DNA of 64,000 bases from Rugosimonospora acidiphila. Lineage in GTDB: Bacteria; Actinomycetota; Actinomycetes; Mycobacteriales; Micromonosporaceae. The notes beneath the pieces are model-generated. The model searched no databases. It was not told the origin of the DNA and saw only the letters and a list, made by a program, of their open reading frames with translations. Below are positions 8,264-17,023 of the stretch, one piece after another. The stretch is taken from contig NZ_BAABJQ010000001.1 in assembly GCF_039543385.1 (NCBI RefSeq), positions 248,001-312,000 of the forward strand. Direction: 5' to 3'. Position numbers and translations under genes: made by a program. Each line of letters starts with the position of its first letter. The stretch's first letter is position 1.

Positions 8264-8346
8264 CGGGCTACCCACCGCCTCCGTGGCGGGCTATCCGCCG
8301 CGCGGCGGGCGGATCGGGTGGGCGGATCGAGCGGGTGTCGACCGGT

Positions 8347-8921
8347 TCAGCCCGGGCCCGCCCGCCAGCCGCGCCGAGACCCGCGTCGGATCACCACGGC
8401 GGCCAGCAGGACCAGTGCGGCGAGGCCGGTGCCGGCCAGCGCCAGCGCGGCGGCCCGATCCCGGGTCCGGTCGGGGGCCGCGACTGGACGGGGCGCCATC
8501 CGCACCCGTGCCGGCGCGGCGGCCGGCCCGGAGCTGGCGAGGCTCTCGGTCACCGCACGGAGCGGGTTGGCCACGCCGTGTCCGTACCCGCTCGACCGCC
8601 GCCCGTCGGGGGCGGGGTCGGCGCTGGCCAGGATCCGCTCGGACACCCGCACGGCGGGCAGGCCCGGGTCGTGCTGCCGGATGAGCGCGGCGGTCGCCGA
8701 CACGAACGGCGCCGCGAAGCTCGTCGCGTCGTAGCTGGCCAACGTGCGGCCCGGCCCGGCCGCCACGACGTCCCCGCCGGGCGCGACGAGGTCCACGAAG
8801 GCCCCGACCGGGGAGTCGGGAAGTCGCTGCCCGTCCGGGCCGCCTCTGCGCCACGTGCCGGTGTCGCAAATCCAACAAGCAGCGTCATCGCCGTGATGGT
8901 GGACGTCCTGACCCGGCGCAT
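8347..8921 (-). pseudogene. mycP: Degenerate mycosin (MycP) gene: internal deletion and frameshift
   Basis: The C-terminal third of a subtilisin-like mycosin is intact. It has PDSPVGAFVDLVAPGGDVV, the serine box ATSFAAPFVS, and a C-terminal transmembrane helix (LALAGTGLAALVLLAAVVI) followed by arginines. The Asp and His catalytic regions are absent. A plausible mycosin start survives in another frame: an ATG at 8921 with GGAGG four bases upstream encodes a signal peptide (MRRVRTSTITAMTLLVGFAT, then PARGAEAA). That frame meets the protease frame near 8835-8865, so about 200 codons have been deleted and the frame shifted. Mycosins are essential ESX partners in mycobacteria, so this locus has lost its resident protease. 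Confidence 0.75.
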
Positions 8922-9118
8922 GTGGCCTCCGGGATGCCGTTGATGTGCCCCGGCGACCCGGTTTCGGCCGGCCATACGGGGCCATGCCGGATGGTATCGA
9001 CGCACGGCTTCACCCGTGAACCGGCGCGTAAGGCGACCACCTGCTGCGCAACCCGCCGTCCGCCTTGTAGGTTTAGTCGCGGTATTCAAATCTCGGGTGC
9101 GGTGGAGGTGCAGCCCTA

Positions 9119-12097
9119 GTGACCGACTGGGAGCCAGCCACCGACGCCGAGTCGGCGCTGCGGGACGCTCTGGTCGCCGGTGACCAGGAGTTGTACTTCA
9201 AAATCCTGGCCCGGGTCGACCTCCTGCTGCCGGTCTCCGGCGCGGAGACCTCCGGCCAGGCATCGGCCGGCTGGGGCACCTGGACCAACGGCGGGCGCAC
9301 CCATGTCCTGGCCTTCACCTCGGTCGAGTCGATGCGGGCCAGCCTGACCAACCACGTCGGAACGGCCCGCCGGGTTCCGTATCACGACCTTGCCGCCGTC
9401 TGGCCCAATCAGGACTGGTGGCTGGCCATCAACCCGGGGCTGCCCGTCGAGAGCTACCTGCCCGCGTGGTTCGTCGCGCAGTTGGCCAGGGGGGACGTTC
9501 GGCTGCCCGGCCGGTCCCTGGGCGCTCGGGCCCGAGTCGAGGCCACCCGGGTTCGCGGCACCGCGACCCCGCGCGGCGGGCCGGGCGAGGGCGGCGTTCC
9601 GCTGCCGATCAGGCCCGGAGTCGCGCAGGTGGGTGGGGCCATCGAAGGCAGGCCCGAGCTGCCGGCCGTTGAGCCGGACCGGCCGGCGCAGGGTGTCGTG
9701 GCCGGGCACGTGGACCCGGGACCCAGGCGGGCGTCGGTGCCGCTGCCGATGCGTCCGTTGCGCCCGACCGATCAGGTCGGTGCCCCGCCGATGCCGAGCC
9801 GGCCGACGTCCACGGGCGACCAGAATGACGCCACGCCGCCGGGCAGGCCCGCCGGCCAGGGCGGGGGCATGCTGCCACGGCGACCCATGCCCTCCGCCGA
9901 CCAGGGCGCCGCGTCCCTACCGGCGCGTCCGTTGCGCCCCACCGATCAGGTCGGCCCTCCGCCGCTGCCGAGCCGGCCAACCCCCTTCCCGAACCAGGGC
10001 GGGACAAATCAGGCAGCGACGAATCGGCCAGCGACAAGTCGGGCGCCGACACCGTTGCCGAGGAGGCCCGTGCGCCCGGCAGGCGGGGATGCGGGGGCGC
10101 CGTCGCCTCGGCCCCCGGCGCCGTACGGGCGATCGGCGCCGCTGGACACGGCTCCCACGAATGTCGGGCGGCCACCGCTGGAAGCGCCCGCCCCCTTGCC
10201 GCCCAACCAGCCGGCCTCCCCGCAGTCGCCGGCCCCGCCGCCGGCGGGATGGTCCGGGACCAGCGCGATCGGCTCCGTGCGAGCCTCCGTGACGCGGCCC
10301 ATGGACGCCCCGCGCCCCGCGCAGGCACCGTGGTCCCCGGACACGCCCTGGCCCTCCGACCCGGCCCCGCCCACCGGAACGTCTCGGCCCATCGATTCAG
10401 GTCGGCCCAGCGATTCGGGTCGGCCCGGTGATGCGCCCTGGTTCGTCGAGCCACCGCGTTCCATCGAACCCACGCGCGCCATCGAGCCACCGCGCCCCAG
10501 CGAAACCACGCGCCGCCTCGATCCGCCGCGTTCGATCGAGGCGCGTTCCGTTGAGGCGCAGCGTTCCATCGAGGCGCAGCGGCCGGTCGAGGCTCCTCGT
10601 CCCGGTGACGCACCCCGTCCCGGCGGCGAAACGCGTGCCAGCGAGCCGGCCGGCCGGGCGCGGGTACCGGGGCAGGAACCGTTCGGGTCGGCCAAGGAGC
10701 TCGGGCCGGTCGAGGAGCTCGGGCCGGTCGAGGAGAAGGCGCCCCGCGATCCCGATTTCGTGCCGGCCAACGAGGTCGAGTCCAACCTGCTCGCCGCCGC
10801 GTCCGACAACCAGACCGACACCTTCCTGTCCACGCTGCTGCTGGCCAGGGTGCTCGTCCCGGTCGCGTCGGGCGAATCCACGTCGATCGCGCCGGGGCAG
10901 CCCGGCTTCGCCTGGCGGCGTGAAGAGATCGACGGGCAGCCGTTCGTGGTCGTGTTCACCTCACCGGCCCGGATGGAGGAGCACCTCGGCGTCGGTACCG
11001 ACGCCGTCACGGTGAAGTTTGTCCAGCTCATCAGGGCCTGGCCCGAGGAGTCCTGGTCGTTCTCGGTCAACCCGGGTACGCCGGTCGGGGCCACCCTGCC
11101 CGGTGCTCAGATCCGTGCCCTGGCCGCGTGGGCCGCCGAGGTCGGGCTCAGCGACGATCCGTCCGCGGAGTTCGACAAGGCGGCCTCGTCCGCGTCCGCG
11201 CGACCTGAGGTGCACGCGATCGTGATGCAGAAGCCGATCGCGCCGACCCAGGTCGCGTACTTCCTGGAGCGCGGGTACGACCGGGTCTCCGGGTTCGTGC
11301 ACCGGGCCAGCGAGGCGGACCACCTCAAGACGCCCGAGCAGCTGTACGCGGCGCTCGGACTCGGCTACCCCGGGTCGCCGTTCAAGCCGTCCGACAACGA
11401 GCTCTACGTGCTGCGTTGGGCGGCCTACCGGCCCAACCTGTACCGCGTTCCCTACGGCGGGCGGGACGAGGCCGGCATGCGTGCGATGCAGGGCTGGATG
11501 ATCGAGCGCCCTCCGTTCCGTGGCAACGGCTTCGCGCCCAGCGAGAGCAGCGACGTGATCGCCGAGTTCAAGGTGGACAGCGCCCGGCTGCCGCACGGCG
11601 CCGAGATGTGGCGGGTCAGCCGGGACAGCGGCGAGACGCTGGTGGCGCTGCTGGACGCGGACGAACCGCGCTGGCAGCGCGTCGCCTCCGAGGCCACCGC
11701 CGGCCCGGTGAAGCCGGATCTGTCGGACGCCCCAGGCCAAGGCGCCCCGGGTCAAGGCACGCCAGACCACGACGAGGCCGGTGGCGATGAGGCCGCCAGA
11801 GACGAGACCGGCGGCGATGATGCCGTCAGCGACACGTTCGGCCGCGATGACGCCGGCCGCGACGAGGCCGCCAGCGACGAGTTCGGCGGCGATACGTTCG
11901 GCGGCGATACGTTCGGCGGCGATACGTTCGGCGGCGATGAACCCGGCCGCGACCAGCCCGACGGTGCCGAGTCCGGTGGCGACGGGCCTGGTCAGCAGGC
12001 GACCGGCACTGACGAGGACGGGTTCGATCCGGCGGGGTACGACCAGACCGGTTGGGATCCGATCACCGGCCGCAGCAGTCGCGGGTCGGAGTTCTGA
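9119..12097 (+). CDS. Large SseB-domain protein of the ESX locus
   Basis: A 992-residue protein. Residues about 5-135 and 545-665 are two related SseB N-terminal-type domains. A 400-residue proline/arginine-rich disordered linker separates them, containing repeats such as PLRPTDQVG and short P-R-S-I-E units. Residues about 690-860 form an SseB C-terminal-type domain (VMQKPIAPTQVAYFLERGYD and RMAMQGW-like segments) known from proteins encoded in Streptomyces type VII loci. The last 130 residues are an Asp/Gly pentapeptide repeat tail (GGDTF, GRDEA and similar). The start is the GTG at 9119 after GGTGGAGG. It overlaps the next gene by one base (TGATG). Function is not established; association with ESX suggests a secreted or secretion-linked role. 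Confidence 0.75.
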   Translation: MTDWEPATDAESALRDALVAGDQELYFKILARVDLLLPVSGAETSGQASAGWGTWTNGGRTHVLAFTSVESMRASLTNHVGTARRVPYHDLAAVWPNQDWWLAINPGLPVESYLPAWFVAQLARGDVRLPGRSLGARARVEATRVRGTATPRGGPGEGGVPLPIRPGVAQVGGAIEGRPELPAVEPDRPAQGVVAGHVDPGPRRASVPLPMRPLRPTDQVGAPPMPSRPTSTGDQNDATPPGRPAGQGGGMLPRRPMPSADQGAASLPARPLRPTDQVGPPPLPSRPTPFPNQGGTNQAATNRPATSRAPTPLPRRPVRPAGGDAGAPSPRPPAPYGRSAPLDTAPTNVGRPPLEAPAPLPPNQPASPQSPAPPPAGWSGTSAIGSVRASVTRPMDAPRPAQAPWSPDTPWPSDPAPPTGTSRPIDSGRPSDSGRPGDAPWFVEPPRSIEPTRAIEPPRPSETTRRLDPPRSIEARSVEAQRSIEAQRPVEAPRPGDAPRPGGETRASEPAGRARVPGQEPFGSAKELGPVEELGPVEEKAPRDPDFVPANEVESNLLAAASDNQTDTFLSTLLLARVLVPVASGESTSIAPGQPGFAWRREEIDGQPFVVVFTSPARMEEHLGVGTDAVTVKFVQLIRAWPEESWSFSVNPGTPVGATLPGAQIRALAAWAAEVGLSDDPSAEFDKAASSASARPEVHAIVMQKPIAPTQVAYFLERGYDRVSGFVHRASEADHLKTPEQLYAALGLGYPGSPFKPSDNELYVLRWAAYRPNLYRVPYGGRDEAGMRAMQGWMIERPPFRGNGFAPSESSDVIAEFKVDSARLPHGAEMWRVSRDSGETLVALLDADEPRWQRVASEATAGPVKPDLSDAPGQGAPGQGTPDHDEAGGDEAARDETGGDDAVSDTFGRDDAGRDEAASDEFGGDTFGGDTFGGDTFGGDEPGRDQPDGAESGGDGPGQQATGTDEDGFDPAGYDQTGWDPITGRSSRGSEF

Positions 12098-12459
12098 TGC
12101 GCGACGGGTACGTGGCCCGCTGGCGGGGCGACGAGTACGAGGTCAGCCCGGACGGCGACGACATGCGGCTGTACAGCACCCAGCCCCGCGACGGCTTCGA
12201 GGAGATCCGGCGCGACCGGTACCGGCGCACGGTGCCCGCCGACGAGGTGTCCGAGTTCGTCTACGTGCGGACCACCTGCTACTGGCGCGGCGAGCCGTTC
12301 ATCATGCTCGGTGAGCACGACAGCTGGCTGCGGGTGGAGTACACGGGCGGCAAGGCGCCGGTGGCCGCGGAGCTGAGCCTGGAGGAGTTCGACTTCGGCG
12401 TGTACCAGGGCTGGGTCCCCGCCGCCGAGGTCACCGACGTGCGGGAGCAGCGGGTCTAG
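12097..12459 (+). CDS. Conserved hypothetical partner of the SseB-domain protein
   Basis: A 120-residue, acidic, soluble protein with no signal peptide. Notable segments are VARWRGDEYEVSPDGDDMRL, EFDFGVYQGWVP and many aromatic residues, suggesting a compact beta-rich fold. It starts at the ATG at 12097 inside the TGATG junction, so it is strictly coupled to the SseB-domain gene. Similar small proteins follow SseB-domain genes in other actinobacterial ESX loci as far as I recall. A role as chaperone or immunity-type partner is inference. I do not recognise a named domain. Confidence 0.7.
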   Translation: MRDGYVARWRGDEYEVSPDGDDMRLYSTQPRDGFEEIRRDRYRRTVPADEVSEFVYVRTTCYWRGEPFIMLGEHDSWLRVEYTGGKAPVAAELSLEEFDFGVYQGWVPAAEVTDVREQRV

Positions 12460-12465
12460 GAGGAG

Positions 12466-13389
12466 CTAGGACTCCTTGGCCCAGCGCAGGATCTCGCCGG
12501 TGATCAGGTCTGGCACCTCGACTGACGCGAAGTGGCCGACGCCCTCGATCGGGTGCCACTCGTACTGCGCGATCACATACCGGCCGGAGCCCTGCGCGGT
12601 GCGCGGCAGGATCGCCGTGTCCAACTCGCCGTGCAGATGCAGCGTGGGCGCGACGATCGGCTGCTGCACCAGCTTGACGAACCGGTACCCGTGCAGCCGC
12701 AGTACCGACCGGAACGCCCACCGGTACGCCTCCAGCGCGCAGAACGCCGTCTGCGGGATCTGGAACGCGGTGCGGCACAGCCGCGAATACTCCGCGAAGT
12801 CCGGCCCGCGCACCCACGCCGGCCCGCCCCACCGGCGCATGTACGTGTCGATCATCTGAGCGTCGTCGCGGGTCAGCGCGTGCTCGTAGCGCGGCACCTG
12901 GAACCTCAGCATCGCCGCGGACGCGGCGAGCTGCCCGCGCGGGTCGGACACCAGCGCGGTGCGCAGCCGCAGCGGGTGCGCCGCACCGGTGACGATCAGC
13001 CGGCGGACCAGCTTGGGGTGGAACGCCGCGGTGGTCCACGCGACCATGCCGCCGGCCCCGTTTCCGACCAGGATCGCGGAGCGCTCGCCGAGCGCGCGGA
13101 TCAGCCCCGCCACGTCGCCGGCCAGCGTGTACCCGTCGTAGCCGCGCGGTGGCTTATCGCTGGCGCCGTACCCCCGCAGGTCGACGGCGACGGCCCGGAA
13201 GCCGGCCTCGGACAGCGCCCGCAGCTGGTGCTGCCACGCCCACCAGAATTCGGGGAACCCGTGCAGGAAGAGCACGAGCGGCCCGGTTCCCGCCTCGACG
13301 ACATGAAAGCGGCTGCCATTGGCGCTGACGAACCGATGAGTCCACGGTCCTTCGATGAGGACGGCCGACTCGTCAGGTGCGCTGCTCAT
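12466..13389 (-). CDS. Alpha/beta hydrolase-fold protein with altered nucleophile elbow
   Basis: A 307-residue alpha/beta hydrolase resembling epoxide hydrolases and haloalkane dehalogenases. The oxyanion region HGFPEFWW is at about residue 40, and VDLRGYGASDKP follows. The later Asp (HGELDTAI) and His (GVGHFASVE) are in place. The nucleophile elbow, normally G-x-[S/D]-x-G, reads G-N-G-A-G-G near residue 110, so the catalytic Ser or Asp position holds Gly. It may be a non-catalytic homologue. Start is the ATG at 13389; an ATG 18 codons upstream looks non-conserved. It is convergent with the ESX partner gene, with a six-base gap. Confidence 0.85.
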   Translation of the reverse strand: MSSAPDESAVLIEGPWTHRFVSANGSRFHVVEAGTGPLVLFLHGFPEFWWAWQHQLRALSEAGFRAVAVDLRGYGASDKPPRGYDGYTLAGDVAGLIRALGERSAILVGNGAGGMVAWTTAAFHPKLVRRLIVTGAAHPLRLRTALVSDPRGQLAASAAMLRFQVPRYEHALTRDDAQMIDTYMRRWGGPAWVRGPDFAEYSRLCRTAFQIPQTAFCALEAYRWAFRSVLRLHGYRFVKLVQQPIVAPTLHLHGELDTAILPRTAQGSGRYVIAQYEWHPIEGVGHFASVEVPDLITGEILRWAKES

Positions 13390-13624
13390 GGTCACAGGGT
13401 AGGGCCGGACGCGAGCTCCGCGAACGATCGAGGCGAGAGTCACGGGTCACGTCGCGTTTTCCCGGGGTCGTCCCCCTGGAAACGCCGGCCTCGCCGCCAC
13501 CCGGCGCGGGCCGGGCTGCCATGACTCGCGTCGGGGCTCGGGCCCGGCGCGTTGACGGCGGACCGGGAGCGCCCTACCGTTCCAGGCAACTGTTAGGGAC
13601 TCTGCCGGTCCAGGGGGAGTACGG

Positions 13625-14794
13625 GTGACCCACCTTGCCGGGTCGTCGCGGCTGTTGCGGGCGATGAACGAGAGTGCGGCGCTGTCGCACCTGCTCGAAC
13701 GGGGCAAACTGACCAGGGCGGAGCTGCGCGACCTCACCGGCCTGTCCAAGCCCACCATCTCCGAGGCGGTGCGGCGGCTGACCGAAGCCGGGCTGGTGGT
13801 CGTGGTCGGCCACGTCAGCGCCGGGCCCGGCCCGAACGCCGAGGTGTACGCCGCCAACCCGGACGCCGCGTACGGTGTCGCCCTGTCCGTCCGGGACACC
13901 GTGATGACCGGTACCCCCGCCCTGGCCGGCGCGGTGTGCGACGTGTCCGGCGCGGTGCGCGCCCGGCTCGAGGCTCCGGTCGACTTTCGCGCCGTCGACC
14001 CGGTGGACGCGGTATGCGGCTTCGTCGAGCAGCTACGCGAGCGGTCGGGCATGTCCGGCGACACCGCCGGGTACCTGCAGATCGGCGTGGCGGGCGCCTA
14101 CGACCCGCACACCGGGACGGTGCACCACGTCGACGTGCCGGGCTGGAACCGGCCGGGGCTGATCGCTCGCATCGAGGAGCGGGTCGGCACCCGGGTCGGG
14201 GTCGACAACGACGTGAATCTGGCCGCGATCGCCGAGCGCCGCAGGGGGGCCGCGAGGGGCGCGGAGGGTTTCGCGCTGCTGTGGTTCGGCGAGGGCCTGG
14301 GCCTGGCCATCGATCTGGGCGGCACGCTGCTGCGCGGCGCCAGGGGCGGGGCCGGCGAGATCGGCTACATGCCGCTGTACAGCGCCGACGGCGTTGGCGA
14401 CGCCGACCTGCAGGGTCTGGTGGGTGGCCGGGCGGTACTCGCCCTGGCCGCGTCGCACGGGCTGTCCGGCCGGACGCCGGCCGAGGTGGTGACGGCGGCG
14501 ACCGCGGGGCCGCGAGGCGCACCGTTCCTGGCGGCGCTGGCGGACCGGATCGCGGTCGGGCTCGTGGCGGTGGTGGCGGTGCTGGACCCGCCGCTCGTGG
14601 TGCTCGGTGGGGAGGTGGCGCAGGCCGGCGGCGCCGCGCTGCGCGACGCGGTAATCATGGCCATGCGGGCCACCCCGTCCCTGGAAACGGCGGTCGAGAT
14701 CACCTCGGTACCCGACGACGCGGTGCTGCTCGGCGCGCTGGACTCGGCCCTGCTCACGGTGCGGGACGGGCTGCTCGCCTCGCTGCGCGGCTGA
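13625..14794 (+). CDS. ROK-family transcriptional regulator/sugar-kinase-like protein
   Basis: A 389-residue ROK protein with an N-terminal winged helix-turn-helix (residues about 15-75; LTRAELRDLTGLSKPTISEA) and an actin-like ASKHA kinase fold. The kinase acidic motif is present as VDNDVNLAAIAE. The ROK zinc cluster CxCGxxGCxE is missing, replaced by GVGDADLQGLVGG near residue 265, so it is probably a sugar-sensing repressor without kinase activity. The GTG at 13625 follows GGGGGAG. It has no sugar-transport genes beside it, so the regulon is unclear. It ends at a strong bidirectional terminator. Confidence 0.88.
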   Translation: MTHLAGSSRLLRAMNESAALSHLLERGKLTRAELRDLTGLSKPTISEAVRRLTEAGLVVVVGHVSAGPGPNAEVYAANPDAAYGVALSVRDTVMTGTPALAGAVCDVSGAVRARLEAPVDFRAVDPVDAVCGFVEQLRERSGMSGDTAGYLQIGVAGAYDPHTGTVHHVDVPGWNRPGLIARIEERVGTRVGVDNDVNLAAIAERRRGAARGAEGFALLWFGEGLGLAIDLGGTLLRGARGGAGEIGYMPLYSADGVGDADLQGLVGGRAVLALAASHGLSGRTPAEVVTAATAGPRGAPFLAALADRIAVGLVAVVAVLDPPLVVLGGEVAQAGGAALRDAVIMAMRATPSLETAVEITSVPDDAVLLGALDSALLTVRDGLLASLRG

Positions 14795-14819
14795 CCGGCG
14801 CCCGGCCCCGAACGGGGAA

Positions 14820-14856
14820 GCGCCGGCCGGGAGGCGGTTTCGCTCCCGACCGGCGC
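14820..14856. terminator. Bidirectional terminator between the ROK gene and acs
   Basis: The 14-base arms GCGCCGGCCGGGAG (14820-14833) and CTCCCGACCGGCGC (14843-14856) pair fully apart from one position, with a 9-base loop. The hairpin sits in the 90-base gap of two convergent genes. Confidence 0.7.
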
Positions 14857-14884
14857 CGCACCTCGTGCGTCTCGTTCGTCCTCG

Positions 14885-16840
14885 TCAGTCCTCGTCGGAC
14901 TTGCCGGCGGACATGCCGTTCTGGATCAGGTCCATCACGGTCGAGTCCTGCAGCGTGGTGACGTCGCCCAGCGAGCGGCGCTCCGCGACGTCACGCAGCA
15001 GCCGGCGCATGATCTTCCCGGACCGGGTCTTCGGCAGCTCCGGTACCAGCATGATCTGGCGCGGCTTGGCGATCGGTCCGAGAGTCTTCGCGACGTGGTC
15101 GCGAAGCTCCCCCAGCAGCGCGTCGTCGCCCTCGGCGGCACCACGCAGGATGACGAAGGCGACGATCGCCTGGCCGGTCGTGGGGTCGGTCGCGCCCACC
15201 ACCGCGGACTCGGCCACCTTCGGGTGGCTGACCAGCGCCGACTCCACCTCGGTGGTGGAAATGTTGTGCCCGGACACCAGCATCACGTCATCGACCCGGC
15301 CGAGCAGCCACAGGTCGCCGTCCTCGTCGCGCTTGGCGCCGTCGCCCGCGAAGTACATGTTCGAGAACCGCGACCAGTACGTCTCGATGAACCGCTGGTC
15401 GTCGCCCCAGATCGTGCGCAGCATGCTCGGCCAGGGCTCGCGCAGCACCAGGTATCCGCCACCGCCGTTGGGCACGCTGTTGCCCTGGTCGTCCACCACG
15501 TCCGCGACGATGCCGGGCAGCGGGCGCATGGCCGAGCCGGGCTTGGTGGCGGTGACCCCGGGCAGCGGGGAGATCATGATGCCCCCGGTCTCGGTCTGCC
15601 ACCAGGTGTCCACCACCGGCGTCTCGCCGCGACCGATGGTCTGCCGGTACCAGATCCACGCCTCGGGGTTGATCGGCTCGCCCACGCTGCCCAGGATGCG
15701 CAGCGAGGACAGGTCGTACTCGGCCGGGATATCGTCGCCCCACTTCATCATGGTGCGGATGAGCGTGGGCGCGGTGTACAGGATGCTCACCTTGTACTGC
15801 TGCACGATCTCCCAGAACCGGCCGCGGTGCGGGGTGTCCGGGGTGCCCTCGTACATCACCTGGGTCGCGCCGTTGGACAGCGGACCGTACACGATGTAGG
15901 AGTGCCCGGTGACCCAGCCGATGTCGGCGGTGCACCAGTAGACGTCGGTGTCCGGCTTGTGGTCGAACACGGCGTTGAAGGTGTAGCTGACCTGGGTCAG
16001 GTACCCGCCGGTGGTGTGCAGGATGCCCTTGGGCTTGGCGGTCGTGCCGCTGGTGTACAGGATGAACAGCGGATGCTCGGCGTCCATCGGCTGGGCCTCG
16101 TGTACCGGGTCGGCCGTCTCCACGACCTCGTGCCACCACAGGTCGCGCCCGTCCGTCCAGCTCACGTCCTCACCCGTGCGCCGGACCACCAGCACGTGCT
16201 CCACGCTCGGGCACTCGGCCACCGACTCGTCCACGGTCGGCTTGAGCGCGCTCGGCTTGCCCCGCCGGTACCCGCCGTCGGCCGTGATCACGAGCTTGGC
16301 GTCGGCGTCCTGGATGCGTCCCTTGAGCGCGTCCACGGAGAATCCGCCGAAGACGACGCTGTGCGTCGCGCCGATGCGCGCGCAGGCGAGCATCGCGACC
16401 GCGGCCTCCGGAATCATCGGCATGTAGATGGCCACCCGGTCGCCGGGCTCGATCCCGAGCGCGGTCAGGGCATTGGCGGCCCGGCACACCGAAGTGTGCA
16501 GGTCGCTGTAGGTGATCGTGCGGCGGTCGCCCGGTTCGCCCTCGAAGTGGATGGCCACCTTGGCGCCCCGGCCCGCCTCGATGTGCCGGTCGAGGCAGTT
16601 GTACGCCACGTTCAACGTGCCGCCCACGAACCACTTCGCGAACGGCGGGTTGGACCAGTCGAGCACCTGGTCCCACTGCTTCGTCCAGTCGAGACGTCCG
16701 GCCTGGGTCGCCCAGAAGGCGAGCCGATCCGCGCCGGCCTGTTCGTACGCGTCCGCCTTGACGTTGGCGTCCGCGGCCAGGTCGCCCGGCGGCTCGAACC
16801 GGCGGGTCTCCTGGAGCAGATTCTCCAATGTCTCGCTCAT
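14885..16840 (-). CDS. acs: Acetyl-CoA synthetase (AMP-forming)
   Basis: A 651-residue acetate-CoA ligase, normal length for Acs. It activates acetate with ATP to acetyl-AMP and then acetyl-CoA. Visible motifs include the P-loop-like YTSGTTAKPKG (about residue 260), the WWQTETGG core motif (about 410), the hinge region GRVDDVMLVSGHNIST and the acetylation-controlled lysine in PKTRSGKIMRRLLR near residue 605. Start is the ATG at 16840, with GAGAGGGAG about eight bases upstream. It is divergent from the Rv3662c-like gene, the same neighbourhood as M. tuberculosis acs (Rv3667). The conserved lysine implies post-translational control by acetylation. Confidence 0.97.
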   Translation of the reverse strand: MSETLENLLQETRRFEPPGDLAADANVKADAYEQAGADRLAFWATQAGRLDWTKQWDQVLDWSNPPFAKWFVGGTLNVAYNCLDRHIEAGRGAKVAIHFEGEPGDRRTITYSDLHTSVCRAANALTALGIEPGDRVAIYMPMIPEAAVAMLACARIGATHSVVFGGFSVDALKGRIQDADAKLVITADGGYRRGKPSALKPTVDESVAECPSVEHVLVVRRTGEDVSWTDGRDLWWHEVVETADPVHEAQPMDAEHPLFILYTSGTTAKPKGILHTTGGYLTQVSYTFNAVFDHKPDTDVYWCTADIGWVTGHSYIVYGPLSNGATQVMYEGTPDTPHRGRFWEIVQQYKVSILYTAPTLIRTMMKWGDDIPAEYDLSSLRILGSVGEPINPEAWIWYRQTIGRGETPVVDTWWQTETGGIMISPLPGVTATKPGSAMRPLPGIVADVVDDQGNSVPNGGGGYLVLREPWPSMLRTIWGDDQRFIETYWSRFSNMYFAGDGAKRDEDGDLWLLGRVDDVMLVSGHNISTTEVESALVSHPKVAESAVVGATDPTTGQAIVAFVILRGAAEGDDALLGELRDHVAKTLGPIAKPRQIMLVPELPKTRSGKIMRRLLRDVAERRSLGDVTTLQDSTVMDLIQNGMSAGKSDED

Positions 16841-16986
16841 TGAATGGCTCCCTCTCGGCTCAGCTTCCGTGCCAACCATCGGCCACGCGAGCATATGCTG
16901 CGCGCGCGCCGGCTCAATCTTGCCGTTTGTGCGCGGTTACGAACACCCTTCAAGCAGGCGTGAGTATTCGGCGACGGAGTGTGTGC

Positions 16987-17015
16987 TTGGTTCGATGGCC
17001 GAATATCGCTACTCT
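16987..17015 (+). promoter_or_regulatory. Promoter giving a probable leaderless transcript
   Basis: TTGGTT (16987-16992), 17 bases, TACTCT (17010-17015). The GTG start of the next gene is only nine bases beyond and no ribosome binding site precedes it, which is the pattern of leaderless actinobacterial mRNAs. Confidence 0.5.
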
Positions 17016-17023
17016 GTGTGATC

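Noticed and set aside
8264..8346. Mycosin C-terminus extended to 8291 or beyond in other frames
   Set aside because: The protease frame stops at 8347; the others lack homology.
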